A DNA stretch of 64,000 bases from a virus. Both the position numbers and the translations under genes were made by a program. Where the stretch lies: IMG/VR virus record IMGVR_UViG_3300023174_006137, positions 62,001 through 126,000 of that record. One strand, 5' to 3'. The notes beneath the pieces were generated by a model that ran no database searches, had not been told where the DNA came from, and worked only from the letters and a program-made list of their open reading frames with translations. Shown here in pieces: positions 1 to 8,976 of the stretch (its first letter is position 1; the number at the start of each line of letters is the position of its first letter).

Positions 1-234
1 GCAGAATTTAATGTTATTAAAGGTGGATTAGAAACTATAAAAAAGTGCAAATATGTAATAATAGAATGTCATTTCCAATCTGATTGGCATAAAATATATG
101 ATTTATTAAAAGAAAATAATTTAAATTTCAAAAATTTAACAGATGATGTTCCAATTTTTTTCGGAACAACAGAAGTATTGCCAGGTATAGCATATAATGG
201 CATGCCATATCAAATATATTTAAAAAATGAATAA
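1..234 (+). CDS. FkbM-family methyltransferase, C-terminal end (5' truncated by window)
   Basis: The reading frame is open from base 1 to the TAA at 232-234, giving 77 residues without a start, so the gene begins outside the window. The segment AEFNVIKGGLETIKKCKYVI followed by IEC matches the usual C-terminal part of FkbM SAM-dependent methyltransferases, where a 'vlkGa...l.....iivE' strand-helix-strand ends the Rossmann fold. FkbM enzymes O-methylate sugars or other small molecules and are common in glycan clusters, which fits the downstream genes. The SAM-binding motif is not visible because it lies upstream. The last codons overlap the next ORF. Assignment is by pattern only. Confidence 0.6.
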   Translation, partial: AEFNVIKGGLETIKKCKYVIIECHFQSDWHKIYDLLKENNLNFKNLTDDVPIFFGTTEVLPGIAYNGMPYQIYLKNE

Positions 235-421
235 AAATAGCAAATCACAAGTCTCACAGGCAGGATATCATTTTAGTAAAAAAGATGGTGTATTTACACA
301 AGTTGTCGCTATTGGTGGTAATGATGATATTAATATAAATCCAATTTATGATTTAAAAATACCTTACTTTAAAAGAGAATTAGTGTATGATGCTAGTAAA
401 TTATTTACTAAAAACAAGTAA
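227..421 (+). CDS. small hypothetical protein in glycan operon
   Basis: 64 codons, starting at an ATG that overlaps the end of the upstream FkbM gene by 8 bases and ending in a TAATG overlap with the next glycosyltransferase. This translational coupling on both sides is the main evidence that it is real. I recognise no domain. The protein is hydrophilic, with a central AIGGNDDININP segment and no membrane segment or signal peptide. It could be a small partner of a neighbouring sugar enzyme, but nothing in the sequence shows a function. Confidence 0.55.
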   Translation: MNKNSKSQVSQAGYHFSKKDGVFTQVVAIGGNDDININPIYDLKIPYFKRELVYDASKLFTKNK

Positions 422-1095
422 TGAAAAATTTAATAACTTATAGTTTATGGGGAGATGCGCCTATGTATTGGGTAGGCGCATTAAAAAATATAGAATTGTG
501 TAAAAAATATTTCCCAGGATGGATATGTAGATTTTACATAGATGATACTTGTGATAAAAATTTAATAAAAACTTTAGAAAGCGATAATGTGGAGATAGTT
601 CTCGTAAATTCAAAAGATTCTTTTCATGGTATGTTTTGGAGATTTTATGCAGCAAGTGACCCAGAGGTTGACATTATGTTATCCAGAGATTGTGATTCTA
701 GATTATCTGATAGAGAGTATTATGCAATACAAGATTGGTTAAAAACAGATAAAGATTTTCATATAATGAGAGATCATCCGTATCATACGGTACCTATTCT
801 TGGTGGTATGTGGGGTTGTAGAAATGGCATATTAAAAAATATAAAAACAGATATTGAAAACTGGACTTTTTTTTCCGAAAAAGGTTGCGATCAAGACTTT
901 TTGGGCAAAGTAATTTACCCAAAAATAATAAATAATGCAGTAGAACATATTGGATTTAATATAAATTTTGGAGGTAATATAAAATCATTTCCTACTGAAA
1001 GAAAAAAATTTGAATATGTAGGCGATATATTTGACGAAAATGATAATAGACATCCAGAATATTGGAAAATATTACAACTTTATATTAATGATTAA
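421..1095 (+). CDS. GT-A-like glycosyltransferase
   Basis: 224 residues. The N-terminus (ITYSLWGDAPMYWVGALKN) is a beta-alpha opening typical of small GT-A glycosyltransferases acting on nucleotide sugars. Around residue 89 the segment MLSRDCDSRLSDRE has a D-C-D motif that resembles the metal-binding DxD of this fold. A downstream GGMWGCRNG segment resembles the acceptor-side loop seen in such enzymes. It is slightly shorter than many family members but not obviously truncated. It overlaps the preceding gene as TAATG and lies in a same-strand run of glycosyltransferases, so transfer of a sugar in building a surface or virion glycan is the likely role. Donor and acceptor cannot be read from the sequence. 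Confidence 0.6.
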   Translation: MKNLITYSLWGDAPMYWVGALKNIELCKKYFPGWICRFYIDDTCDKNLIKTLESDNVEIVLVNSKDSFHGMFWRFYAASDPEVDIMLSRDCDSRLSDREYYAIQDWLKTDKDFHIMRDHPYHTVPILGGMWGCRNGILKNIKTDIENWTFFSEKGCDQDFLGKVIYPKIINNAVEHIGFNINFGGNIKSFPTERKKFEYVGDIFDENDNRHPEYWKILQLYIND

Positions 1096-1115
1096 TATAA
1101 AAAAAAAAAAGATTA

Positions 1116-2171
1116 ATGAAATTTTTTAATTTAGACTGTCATATTTCAGTAATTGCTGATTTGAAAAAAATATTTGAAGATATTGGACATGAAGTAACTT
1201 CTTGGTCTGTTTCTGGACATAATTGGGTATTCAATCGTCCACCAACAGAGGTTGAGATAGTAAATGCTGATACTTGGAGAGAATTAGACGATAAAATGAT
1301 AGAAGATTTTTACAAAAAGTATAAAGACGAATTATCAATATATGATGCTTTTATATGCACTTATCCTTTAACATTTTCTCTTTTATATGAGAAATTTAAT
1401 AAGCCAATAATATTACATATACCAATAAGATATGAAGTTCCTTTTCAATCAAGACCAGAAATGTGGAATAAATTTAATACTTATTTACAAAAGGGAATAG
1501 ATGAGGGTAAAATAATACCAGTAGCTAATTCATTATATGATAAAAAATACTTTGAATTTTTCGTTAAAAGAGAATGCATTTTGATACAAAATTTATGTGA
1601 ATATACGAATACTATTTGGAGTCCAAAATATAATTCTTTTTTATATTCAAGTCGTTTAAGTGTTAACTTTAACACACCACAAATTATAGAAAAACATAAG
1701 TTAGGTAAATATGATTGGTCAGATTTAAGTAATTTTTTAGGTATTATAGTAATACCATATACATCTTCTTTAATGTCAATATTTGAACACTATATGGCAT
1801 GTATACCTTTATTTTTTCCTTCTAAAAATTTTATTATGGAATTATATAAAAAATATGGTGAAGTTGTGTTATCCGAAATAACTTGGAATAGAATTTATGG
1901 ATTAAAATCCGGCTCAGTAATAGATTGTGACAGGAGTAATGATCCTAATGACTTTGAAAATCTTGATATAATGTCTAAATGGATTGATTATTCAGATTTT
2001 TATAACTTAGAAAACATGCCACATATAACATACTTTGATTCTTTTGAAGATTTATTTGTGAAATTAAGCAACACTAATTTAAATGAGGTTCATATTAAGA
2101 TGAAAGAAAATAATATTGAAAGAAAGAAGTTAGTTTATAATTCTTGGAAAAATATTTTAAATAAACTATGA
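1116..2171 (+). CDS. GT-B-like glycosyltransferase
   Basis: 351 residues. The first half has alternating strands and helices with a 'DAFICTYPLTFSLLYEKFNKP' type Rossmann half and a 'PVANSLYDKKYFE' hinge typical of GT-B enzymes. The second half includes SSLMSIFEHYMACIPLFFP, which corresponds to the nucleotide-sugar-binding loop (S-x-x-E-x-x-x-x-G/C-x-P) of GT1/GT4-like proteins. The start is the first ATG after a short A-rich spacer, and the end overlaps the next gene by 4 bases (ATGA). The family could not be named more precisely. Confidence 0.55.
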   Translation: MKFFNLDCHISVIADLKKIFEDIGHEVTSWSVSGHNWVFNRPPTEVEIVNADTWRELDDKMIEDFYKKYKDELSIYDAFICTYPLTFSLLYEKFNKPIILHIPIRYEVPFQSRPEMWNKFNTYLQKGIDEGKIIPVANSLYDKKYFEFFVKRECILIQNLCEYTNTIWSPKYNSFLYSSRLSVNFNTPQIIEKHKLGKYDWSDLSNFLGIIVIPYTSSLMSIFEHYMACIPLFFPSKNFIMELYKKYGEVVLSEITWNRIYGLKSGSVIDCDRSNDPNDFENLDIMSKWIDYSDFYNLENMPHITYFDSFEDLFVKLSNTNLNEVHIKMKENNIERKKLVYNSWKNILNKL

Positions 2172-2959
2172 ATATAGTAGTAGGAGATACTTCACAACTG
2201 GCATACTTTTTTCCTGATAATTTTATAAAAATATCTTCAAGAAATATTAATATAGGTAATCAAAATTTTGATACAGTTTATCTAACATTTGCCGAACAAA
2301 GAACATTTAATAAAAATTTGTCTGAAAGTGATTTTATAGAAATAAATGTGAACTACACTACCAAAGTTATAAATGAATTATTAGATAAATCAAAAAAAAT
2401 AATAATTTATGGCACTGCTGAATTATGGAATAACCATGATGGAGCAATTGATATAAATTCAAAAATAGATTATAAATATTCATTTTATGTAAAATCTAAA
2501 GAATTACTATATGAAAAATTATTGGAAAATAGACAAAAAAGTCTTTGGCATAATGTATTTATAATACATCCGTTTAATTTTAATTCTCTTAAAAGAAAAG
2601 AAGGTTTTTTATTTCATAAAATTTATGATTCGCTTATTAATAATAAAATTAATAATGTTGGTTATTTAGATATAAATCGTGATATTATACACACTAGTTT
2701 TTTAGCTAAACAATCATTAATTTGTAACGAAGATTGTTTAGTTGGCTCAGGTAAATTAACTAATATAAAAAATTTTATAACTAATTTATTTGGAAAATTT
2801 AATAAACATTATGAAGATTTTCTAATAGAAGATAAAAACGCTTTCTCATTTCACAAAGGAAATGAGTTTTACTTAAAAAGTAATATCATTTATAATAATC
2901 TATTAAATGATACAATTTATGAAATAAATCAGTTACATGAAGCATATAAAATTAGTTAA
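2168..2959 (+). CDS. SDR-type NAD(P)-dependent sugar epimerase/reductase-like protein
   Basis: 263 residues. The segment KKIIIYGTAELWN about a third of the way in resembles the strand-4 region of extended short-chain dehydrogenases, and YSFYVKSKELLYEKLL contains a Y-x-x-x-K catalytic pair (YVKSK). The next part, NVFIIHPFNFNS, matches the position where sugar epimerases read 'R..nvyGp'. The N-terminal glycine-rich dinucleotide motif is weak (VVGDTSQLA), so the protein is divergent. It overlaps the ColD-like gene by 23 bases. In known colitose synthesis, ColD is followed by the SDR ColC, so this gene is a candidate for that reduction/epimerisation step; that role is inference. Confidence 0.5.
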   Translation: MNIVVGDTSQLAYFFPDNFIKISSRNINIGNQNFDTVYLTFAEQRTFNKNLSESDFIEINVNYTTKVINELLDKSKKIIIYGTAELWNNHDGAIDINSKIDYKYSFYVKSKELLYEKLLENRQKSLWHNVFIIHPFNFNSLKRKEGFLFHKIYDSLINNKINNVGYLDINRDIIHTSFLAKQSLICNEDCLVGSGKLTNIKNFITNLFGKFNKHYEDFLIEDKNAFSFHKGNEFYLKSNIIYNNLLNDTIYEINQLHEAYKIS

Positions 2960-4103
2960 TGATACAATAAACTCAGAAGATATTTCTGAATTGATAGAAT
3001 GGTTAAAAACAAATCCTAAACTTACAAAGGGTAATCTTACTGTTCGGTTTGAAGATGAGTGGTCAAAATGGTTAAACAGAAAATATTCTGTTTTCTTAAA
3101 TTCAGGTTCTTCTGCCAATTTAGCTATGATTTACAGTCTTTTAATCTCAAAAAAATTAAAAAATAATAAAATAATTTTACCTACTGTATCTTGGGTTACT
3201 ACTGTAACTCCTGCCATGCATTTTGGAATGGAGCCAATACTTTGTGAATGTGATAAAGATACACTAGGTGTAGATATAGAATATTTGGAAGATTTGTTTA
3301 AAAAACACAATCCGTCAATACTAATGATAGTACATGTGTTAGCATTTCCTAATAAAATGGCAGAAATTATTAATTTGTGTAATCAATATGATGTTATCTT
3401 GCTAGAAGATTCTTGTGAATCAATCGGTTCAACATACAATGATGTTAAAACAGGCAATTTTGGATTAATGAGTTCTTTCTCTTTTTACTACGGTCATCAT
3501 ATGTCAACTATTGAAGGTGGTATGGTTTCCACGGATAATGAAGAATTATATAATATATTATTATCAATAAGAGCGCATGGGTGGGATAGAGATTTTAATA
3601 AAGAATTACAAAATGATTTTAGAACAAAAAATAATGTAACAGATTTTAAAGCATTATATACATTTTATTATCCTGGATTTAATTTAAGATCTACTGATTT
3701 GCAAGCATTTATTGGATTAAATCAAATAAAAAAAATTGATAATTTTTCTAAAATTAGAAATAAAAATTATCAAATATATAATTCAAAAATTAAAAATAAT
3801 TTTTGGAAAATTAAAAAATTAGATAATTGTTTTTATTCTAATTTTGCATATCCAATAATAACACCAAATATTGAAAATCTTTCACAAGAACTTATTAAAA
3901 ATAATGTCGAGTGTCGTCCTTTGGTTTGTGGTTCAATAGGATTACAACCATTTTGGAAAAATTATTATGGACAACAAAATTTTAATTTTGGTGATATAGT
4001 CCATAATTATGGACTGTATTTGCCTAATAATCAAGATATAAAAGAACAAGAAATTGATTTTATATGCGATATTGTTAATAAATATACTAATTATGAAATT
4101 TAA
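2937..4103 (+). CDS. colD: ColD-like PLP-dependent 3-dehydratase (DegT/DnrJ/EryC1/StrS fold)
   Basis: 388 residues, full length for the DegT/StrS sugar aminotransferase family. PLP-site motifs are in order: NSGSSANL (55-62), ILPTVSWVTTV (80-90), the LLEDSCESIGS aspartate (about 157) and SFSFYYGHHMSTIEGG (180-195). The catalytic lysine expected after SFS is histidine (H187-H188). That substitution is the hallmark of GDP-4-keto-6-deoxymannose 3-dehydratase ColD and of the E1/RfbH enzymes, which remove the C3 hydroxyl instead of transaminating. With GDP-mannose 4,6-dehydratase in the same operon, the product would be a GDP-3,6-dideoxy-4-keto sugar, a precursor of colitose-type sugars. The substrate is inferred from the neighbour gene. 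Confidence 0.85.
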   Translation: MKHIKLVNDTINSEDISELIEWLKTNPKLTKGNLTVRFEDEWSKWLNRKYSVFLNSGSSANLAMIYSLLISKKLKNNKIILPTVSWVTTVTPAMHFGMEPILCECDKDTLGVDIEYLEDLFKKHNPSILMIVHVLAFPNKMAEIINLCNQYDVILLEDSCESIGSTYNDVKTGNFGLMSSFSFYYGHHMSTIEGGMVSTDNEELYNILLSIRAHGWDRDFNKELQNDFRTKNNVTDFKALYTFYYPGFNLRSTDLQAFIGLNQIKKIDNFSKIRNKNYQIYNSKIKNNFWKIKKLDNCFYSNFAYPIITPNIENLSQELIKNNVECRPLVCGSIGLQPFWKNYYGQQNFNFGDIVHNYGLYLPNNQDIKEQEIDFICDIVNKYTNYEI

Positions 4104-4884
4104 TGAATTTAACTTTACTGATAAAGATATAATAACAACAGATGGTTATTTAGATTTTTGTCTGAGTAATAATATATGTTATGTCAAAACTGATTTTTTT
4201 TATTTAAATCAACAATTTAATTGGAGAGGAGAAGTACATCCAAAATTTTTAAATAAAAATATAGTAATAGGACACTCAGATTATCCTATTGTAGATGAAA
4301 TATCGTTACGTTTTGATAAAGTATTATGTATAAATAAAGTTTCTAAAAATAAAAATACATTAGGAATGCCACTTGGTATTTGTAACGATACAGATGAATC
4401 AGAGTTACATAGAATATTTGGTAATAAAAATTGCTTAATAGAAACTAAAGATAAAAATATAGAAAAGAAAAATATAGTTTATCTAAATTTTAATATAGGT
4501 AATTTCACAAGTGAAAGAAAATTAGTTTTTGATTTATTTAACAATAAAGATTTTGTATTAAAAACAGAAATTGAACATAGTTTTGAGGGTAGAAAAAAAT
4601 ACTTAGAAGAAATAAAATCTTCAAAATTTGTATTGTGTCCCAGAGGAAACGGAATAGACACCCACAGAATATGGGAAACTTTATATATGGGTAGTATACC
4701 AATTGTTAAATATGAAGATGCTCACGAATTATTTACTGATTTGCCAATTTTATTTATAAAAGAATGGTCTTTTTTAAATAAAAATTTTTTAGAAGATAAA
4801 TACACAGAAATTATAAATAGTGATTGGAATTTAGATAAATTAAAGCAAAGTTATTGGAATAATTTCATAATAAATAATATGTAA
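4093..4884 (+). CDS. exostosin-like (GT47-type) glycosyltransferase
   Basis: I chose ATG 4093 rather than the upstream in-frame 4054 because it overlaps the previous stop by only 11 bases. That leaves 263 residues. The diagnostic part is near the C-terminus: KFVLCPRGNGIDTHRIWE, then LYMGSIPIVKYED, which matches the exostosin pattern 'cPrG.g.dt.RlwEal..GciPVi' that binds the nucleotide sugar. The N-terminal half is AT-rich and divergent. It probably adds a sugar to the glycan made by this island. Specificity is unknown. Confidence 0.7.
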   Translation: MKFNEFNFTDKDIITTDGYLDFCLSNNICYVKTDFFYLNQQFNWRGEVHPKFLNKNIVIGHSDYPIVDEISLRFDKVLCINKVSKNKNTLGMPLGICNDTDESELHRIFGNKNCLIETKDKNIEKKNIVYLNFNIGNFTSERKLVFDLFNNKDFVLKTEIEHSFEGRKKYLEEIKSSKFVLCPRGNGIDTHRIWETLYMGSIPIVKYEDAHELFTDLPILFIKEWSFLNKNFLEDKYTEIINSDWNLDKLKQSYWNNFIINNM

Positions 4885-4887
4885 CAT

Positions 4888-5643
4888 ATGAATGATAATA
4901 TCGGAATAGGAATTATGACTTCTATAAATTTAAAGGAAAGATTTACAGCCTGTAAAAATACTTGGCTTAGAGATTTTAGTAATGTTTATTTATTTGGAGG
5001 AAATATACCATGTGATGGATTGATTTCTATAAAAGAAGCTGGAGAAGATTGGTCTAGTGCGTTATTGAAACAACAATTAGGATTAAAATATATGTATGAA
5101 GATAATCCTAATTATGATTGGTATAGTATATCTGGATGTGATAATATCCTTTTTAAAAATAGAGTTATTAATGAGTTAAATAAATTTAATCCTAACACAG
5201 ATTTATTAATATCACAACCTTGTGGATTATGGAATGATTATCCACAAATACATGAAATAAATTCATCAAAAAATGATGGTATAAATTTTAGAGCAATCGC
5301 TGGTGGTGCTAGTTTTTTCATAAGTAACTCGTTGATGAAAAAATGTTATTATATAATTGATCAATTTAATAAAAAATGGAATAATATATCTGGTAGTAAT
5401 TATGGTTGCTCTGATGTAGCACTATCTTATATGTTAAAATTGTACTTTGATATAGAAGTAACCCATTCTCCATATATGCTAAGCCAGAATATTGAACATT
5501 ATCAGGGTGCAATTATGGGCGATGAAAACTCGAAATGGTACTTAGATTTTCCAATTTCGTTGTCAGAAGCTATAAAAAGCCCAATTAGTCTACATTATAT
5601 AAAACCAGAAAAAATGGAAGAAATTTATAAAAAATATATTTAA
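4888..5643 (+). CDS. GT31/Fringe-like glycosyltransferase
   Basis: 251 residues. Motifs resemble beta-1,3-glycosyltransferases of the GT31/Fringe group. An N-terminal R-x-x-A-C-x-x-T-W segment (RFTACKNTW) occurs near residue 19. YDWYSISGCDNILF stands where the metal-binding DDD normally sits (here C-D-N, degenerate). GGASFFISNSLMKK and a downstream GCSDVALSYMLKLYF correspond to the 'GgaG.vls...c' and 'pDvtlg.c...lgi' motifs. The metal-binding acidic triplet is weakened, so activity is uncertain. Spacing to both neighbours is 3-4 bases. Confidence 0.6.
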   Translation: MNDNIGIGIMTSINLKERFTACKNTWLRDFSNVYLFGGNIPCDGLISIKEAGEDWSSALLKQQLGLKYMYEDNPNYDWYSISGCDNILFKNRVINELNKFNPNTDLLISQPCGLWNDYPQIHEINSSKNDGINFRAIAGGASFFISNSLMKKCYYIIDQFNKKWNNISGSNYGCSDVALSYMLKLYFDIEVTHSPYMLSQNIEHYQGAIMGDENSKWYLDFPISLSEAIKSPISLHYIKPEKMEEIYKKYI

Positions 5644-5646
5644 AAC

Positions 5647-6342
5647 ATGATTGTAATAGCTACAAATAATAGTTGCGTTGAGAGAATATGTAGGGGCGAA
5701 AATATACCTAGAAAAAATTTTTTAGATTCGGTGTTAAAATCAATTAATAACATTGATTATAATGGTAAAGTGTTAGTTGTTGACACAGGTTCAACAGATG
5801 CGGAAAGTATAGATTTTTTAGAATTGTTAAAAGAAAAGGAATTTAATTTTAATTTGAAAATAGATAGGATTACACAATCTTTTCCAATGAATGCATATAT
5901 GTATGCATTTGAAAATTATGATTGTGATGAATATATTTTCATACAAGATTCAATAGAAATAAAAAATAAAGAATTTATTGAGGTAATCAATAATTCATTA
6001 AATGAAAATAATTTAATATGTTGGGTAGTGTGTTCAACTTGTGGATTTGATACCGAAGAACAAAAACAATTTGTTGTTAATGCAACTGGTGGTAGTGTTT
6101 ATGATAAATTAATTTTTGGTCCAATGTTTTTTGGTAAAAAAAATATTATAAAAAAATTATTTAACCAAATAAAAATAAAACCTTCTATTAAAAGCGAAGA
6201 AAGTGGTATGGAAAGAGGACTTGGTGTATTATGCAAAATGAATAATATTGATATAATACCAATAGATGGTGAATATAATTTTTATGCAATGGTAAATAAT
6301 TCATATAAATATATAACAAAATATCACGCAGATAGAAAATGA
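5647..6342 (+). CDS. GT2-like glycosyltransferase
   Basis: 231 residues. The N-terminal half follows the GT2 pattern: MIVIATNNSC start, a helix, then KVLVVDTGSTD (about residues 40-50) equivalent to 'iiVDDgStD', and EYIFIQDSIEI near 100 at the DxD position, where only one acidic residue remains. The C-terminal half is unassigned. The stop overlaps the next ATG (ATGA). It belongs to the continuous series of sugar-transfer genes. Loss of one DxD acid could change metal use. Confidence 0.6.
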   Translation: MIVIATNNSCVERICRGENIPRKNFLDSVLKSINNIDYNGKVLVVDTGSTDAESIDFLELLKEKEFNFNLKIDRITQSFPMNAYMYAFENYDCDEYIFIQDSIEIKNKEFIEVINNSLNENNLICWVVCSTCGFDTEEQKQFVVNATGGSVYDKLIFGPMFFGKKNIIKKLFNQIKIKPSIKSEESGMERGLGVLCKMNNIDIIPIDGEYNFYAMVNNSYKYITKYHADRK

Positions 6343-7034
6343 AAATATGTATTCTATATACTGGACAAATTAGAATAAATGAAATAGAAAAAAATATTAA
6401 TTTTTTAATGGATGATGAAAATGAATATTTTATTCTTTTAAATACTTGGAATGATCAAGATGTGAGCGAATTTAAAAATATTTTTAGTAATTCAATAATT
6501 AAATTTAATGAACGTCCTACGGATGATTTGGTTAATAAAATCTCAGAAAATGCTAATATTGTTTACCCTAATTGTTATATAAATCCATTTTATAATTATA
6601 CTTGTAGTTTATACATAAAATATAAATCTATCGAATTTTTAGAAGAAATTAATATTGCTTTTGATGTTATAGTTATATTGAGGACAGATACTAAATTATG
6701 GAAAAATATTTCTTATTTATATAAAAATATAGAAGATAATAGTATATATACGCCGATTGGTCCAACATTTGATATATCAGGTGATGTTCTTTACGGTCAA
6801 AATTCTTGTTCCGATGTAATATTTTTTGGAAAACCAGAAACTATAAAATTAGCTTTAAACCAAATAAATAATATCGATGTAACTAAATATAATGGCAATT
6901 ATATTCATCCAGAAACAAGTTTATGTAACTACTTTAAATATTTAAATTTAAATATAGTAAGATGTCAATTTGATGCTTTTTTAGTACCAAGAGATGGAAA
7001 TCATGAATTAATAGGTTATAATTTTATATTATGA
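6339..7034 (+). CDS. WavE-like putative glycosyltransferase
   Basis: 231 residues. It opens with MKICILYTGQIR and carries FDVIVILRTDTKLW in the middle, the R-x-D signature seen in WavE-type lipopolysaccharide-synthesis proteins. The same organisation (SGYIRTF opening, IIIKYRPDLNI core) recurs in the N-terminal half of the protein encoded at 8976-10409, so the two are probably paralogues within this island. ATGA overlaps occur at both ends. The family is thought to act in surface polysaccharide assembly; donor and acceptor are unknown. Confidence 0.5.
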   Translation: MKICILYTGQIRINEIEKNINFLMDDENEYFILLNTWNDQDVSEFKNIFSNSIIKFNERPTDDLVNKISENANIVYPNCYINPFYNYTCSLYIKYKSIEFLEEINIAFDVIVILRTDTKLWKNISYLYKNIEDNSIYTPIGPTFDISGDVLYGQNSCSDVIFFGKPETIKLALNQINNIDVTKYNGNYIHPETSLCNYFKYLNLNIVRCQFDAFLVPRDGNHELIGYNFIL

Positions 7035-8236
7035 TAGTAGATTTAAAAGAAAGACTAATAAAAAACTATTTACCTGCGGATGAGAATGGCAGAGAAATTA
7101 ATTTATATAAACTAAAAAATGTATCACCATATGGTGATACATTTTATCCAAATTGTCTATTTAATGATGAACAAGGCAATATATTTAATCCGTCAAGTGA
7201 GAAAGTAATGTCATTGAATGGTATTACTTTTATAAATAAAAATCAAAAAAATGAAATTATAAACAAAGAAGAAACACCATTATTTTTCTTTATTTATAAC
7301 ACTGATAATTATTATCATTTTGTTTATGATTCTTTGCCTTATTTAATCACTTTTTTAGATTTAAAAGAAAAAGTGTCAAATATTAAATTATTAATGAATT
7401 ATCCAAATTTTACTAAAACAGAATTTTATAAATTCATTATCGAGTTTTTAAATTTATTGAATATAAGTATGGATGATATATTGATAATAGATAAAAACAC
7501 AATTTATAGCGAAATTTATATATCTTCATCATATACTCATGATATAGATTCAAATTTACCACCAAGAAAAGAAATATATGATTTTTACCAATCAATAGTT
7601 AAAAACATAAAACAAAATTATACAAATACTAAAGATTTGCCAAAAAAGATATATATATCCAGAAGAACATGGATACATGGTGACACTTCAAATATAGGAA
7701 CAAATTATACTACTCGTAGAAAATTAATAAATGAGGATGATTTAGTTGATACATTGAAAAAATATGGATTTAAAGAAATTTTTACTGAAAATTTAGGCAC
7801 TATAGAAAAAATATTATTATTTAATAATGCAGATATAGTAATTGGTCCAATAGGTGGTGGATTATGTAATGTTTTATTTTCTAAAAAAGATTGTAGATTG
7901 ATATCAATAAACTCTCCGACATTTATGGATATAAATAAAAGATTTAAATATTGTTTTTCTAATATTAATACAGACTACTTTGATGAAACGGAGCACATAG
8001 AAAAAAATATTTGGAAAAAATGGATGCGTGTAAAATCTGGTAATATAGTTGGAGAAATAGAAAATGTAGAAGAGGAATATATAGACGTGATGTATACTGA
8101 CGAATCAATTGCTGGATGGAATAATGGTATCAATTATAAAAAAATTAAATTAAAAAAACAAGATTCTACGCCATTAGATAATGGGTTAAACTCAAATTGG
8201 ATTGTAGATATAAAAAAATTGATTTCTTATATATGA
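7031..8236 (+). CDS. GT61 (DUF563) family glycosyltransferase
   Basis: 401 residues. The C-terminal part has the GT61 signature: YISRRTWIHGD followed by TTRRKLINEDDLVDTLKKYG, then ENLGTIEKILLFNNADIVIG and PIGGGLCNVLF. In the family this appears as 'isR....RrilNe.el...l...gf..v..e.lsf.eQi.lf..a.viig.hGagl.n.lf'. The final 90 residues, with a TDESIAGWNNG stretch, form an extension after the usual domain end. Genes up- and downstream overlap by 4 bases. Confidence 0.8.
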   Translation: MIVDLKERLIKNYLPADENGREINLYKLKNVSPYGDTFYPNCLFNDEQGNIFNPSSEKVMSLNGITFINKNQKNEIINKEETPLFFFIYNTDNYYHFVYDSLPYLITFLDLKEKVSNIKLLMNYPNFTKTEFYKFIIEFLNLLNISMDDILIIDKNTIYSEIYISSSYTHDIDSNLPPRKEIYDFYQSIVKNIKQNYTNTKDLPKKIYISRRTWIHGDTSNIGTNYTTRRKLINEDDLVDTLKKYGFKEIFTENLGTIEKILLFNNADIVIGPIGGGLCNVLFSKKDCRLISINSPTFMDINKRFKYCFSNINTDYFDETEHIEKNIWKKWMRVKSGNIVGEIENVEEEYIDVMYTDESIAGWNNGINYKKIKLKKQDSTPLDNGLNSNWIVDIKKLISYI

Positions 8237-8976
8237 AATTTATATTTTTTACACATACAGAATATTCACATTTATGGAATATTATGTTACATTTTATTGA
8301 AATTAATAAAATAGATGCAATACTGGCAATTAATGAACCATCTGATTTTTTTATGGATAAAAAAATACAAACTATAATTTATCCACAAGATACTTACGCA
8401 AATAAAGTAAAATTCATAATATCAAAAATTGATGATGATTATTTCGTGTGGAATCATGATATATTTTTAATGATTAGTATAAATATGAATTTATTAGAAA
8501 CTTTAAAAAATATTATGATACAAAAAAATATTGATAAAATATCGATGCATGGTTATGATAATTACACCTATGATATCATTACTGTCAATGAACAAATAGA
8601 TATAGTTAGAAATAAAGATTTTTTTCTATATTCAGTAGGACCAGCTATTTGGAAAAAATCTACTTTAATAGACGTGATGAGTACATTTTCTAATAGGACA
8701 TATAGAGATATTGAAAATAATGATGTTCAAGATTATATGAATAAAAATTATATAATTTACCAAATATGTGCTAACAAAGAAGATGATATTTATCATTGGC
8801 ATCACTATTTTAATAAAAATTTCCAAATATGCCAAATATTTAATGGCGGAAAACTTGTTAATTTTGATTTAGGTAATAATAAAAATTATATATCAGATTA
8901 TAAAAGTTTAATATTTGATTATTTAGATAAAAATAAAATAGAAATTAATCAAACAAAAAGTTTTGAAAGAAGTTAA
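8233..8976 (+). CDS. hypothetical glycan-island protein
   Basis: The upstream in-frame ATG at 8197 lies inside the GT61 gene. I prefer ATG 8233, which gives an ATGA overlap and a 247-residue product opening with MKFIFFTHTEYSHLWN. A segment DDDYFVWNHDIFLMI looks like a GT-A strand with acidic residues, and SVGPAIWKKSTLIDVMS resembles an acceptor-side loop. I do not recognise the family. Position between glycosyltransferases suggests sugar transfer. It overlaps the next ATG by one base. Confidence 0.5.
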   Translation: MKFIFFTHTEYSHLWNIMLHFIEINKIDAILAINEPSDFFMDKKIQTIIYPQDTYANKVKFIISKIDDDYFVWNHDIFLMISINMNLLETLKNIMIQKNIDKISMHGYDNYTYDIITVNEQIDIVRNKDFFLYSVGPAIWKKSTLIDVMSTFSNRTYRDIENNDVQDYMNKNYIIYQICANKEDDIYHWHHYFNKNFQICQIFNGGKLVNFDLGNNKNYISDYKSLIFDYLDKNKIEINQTKSFERS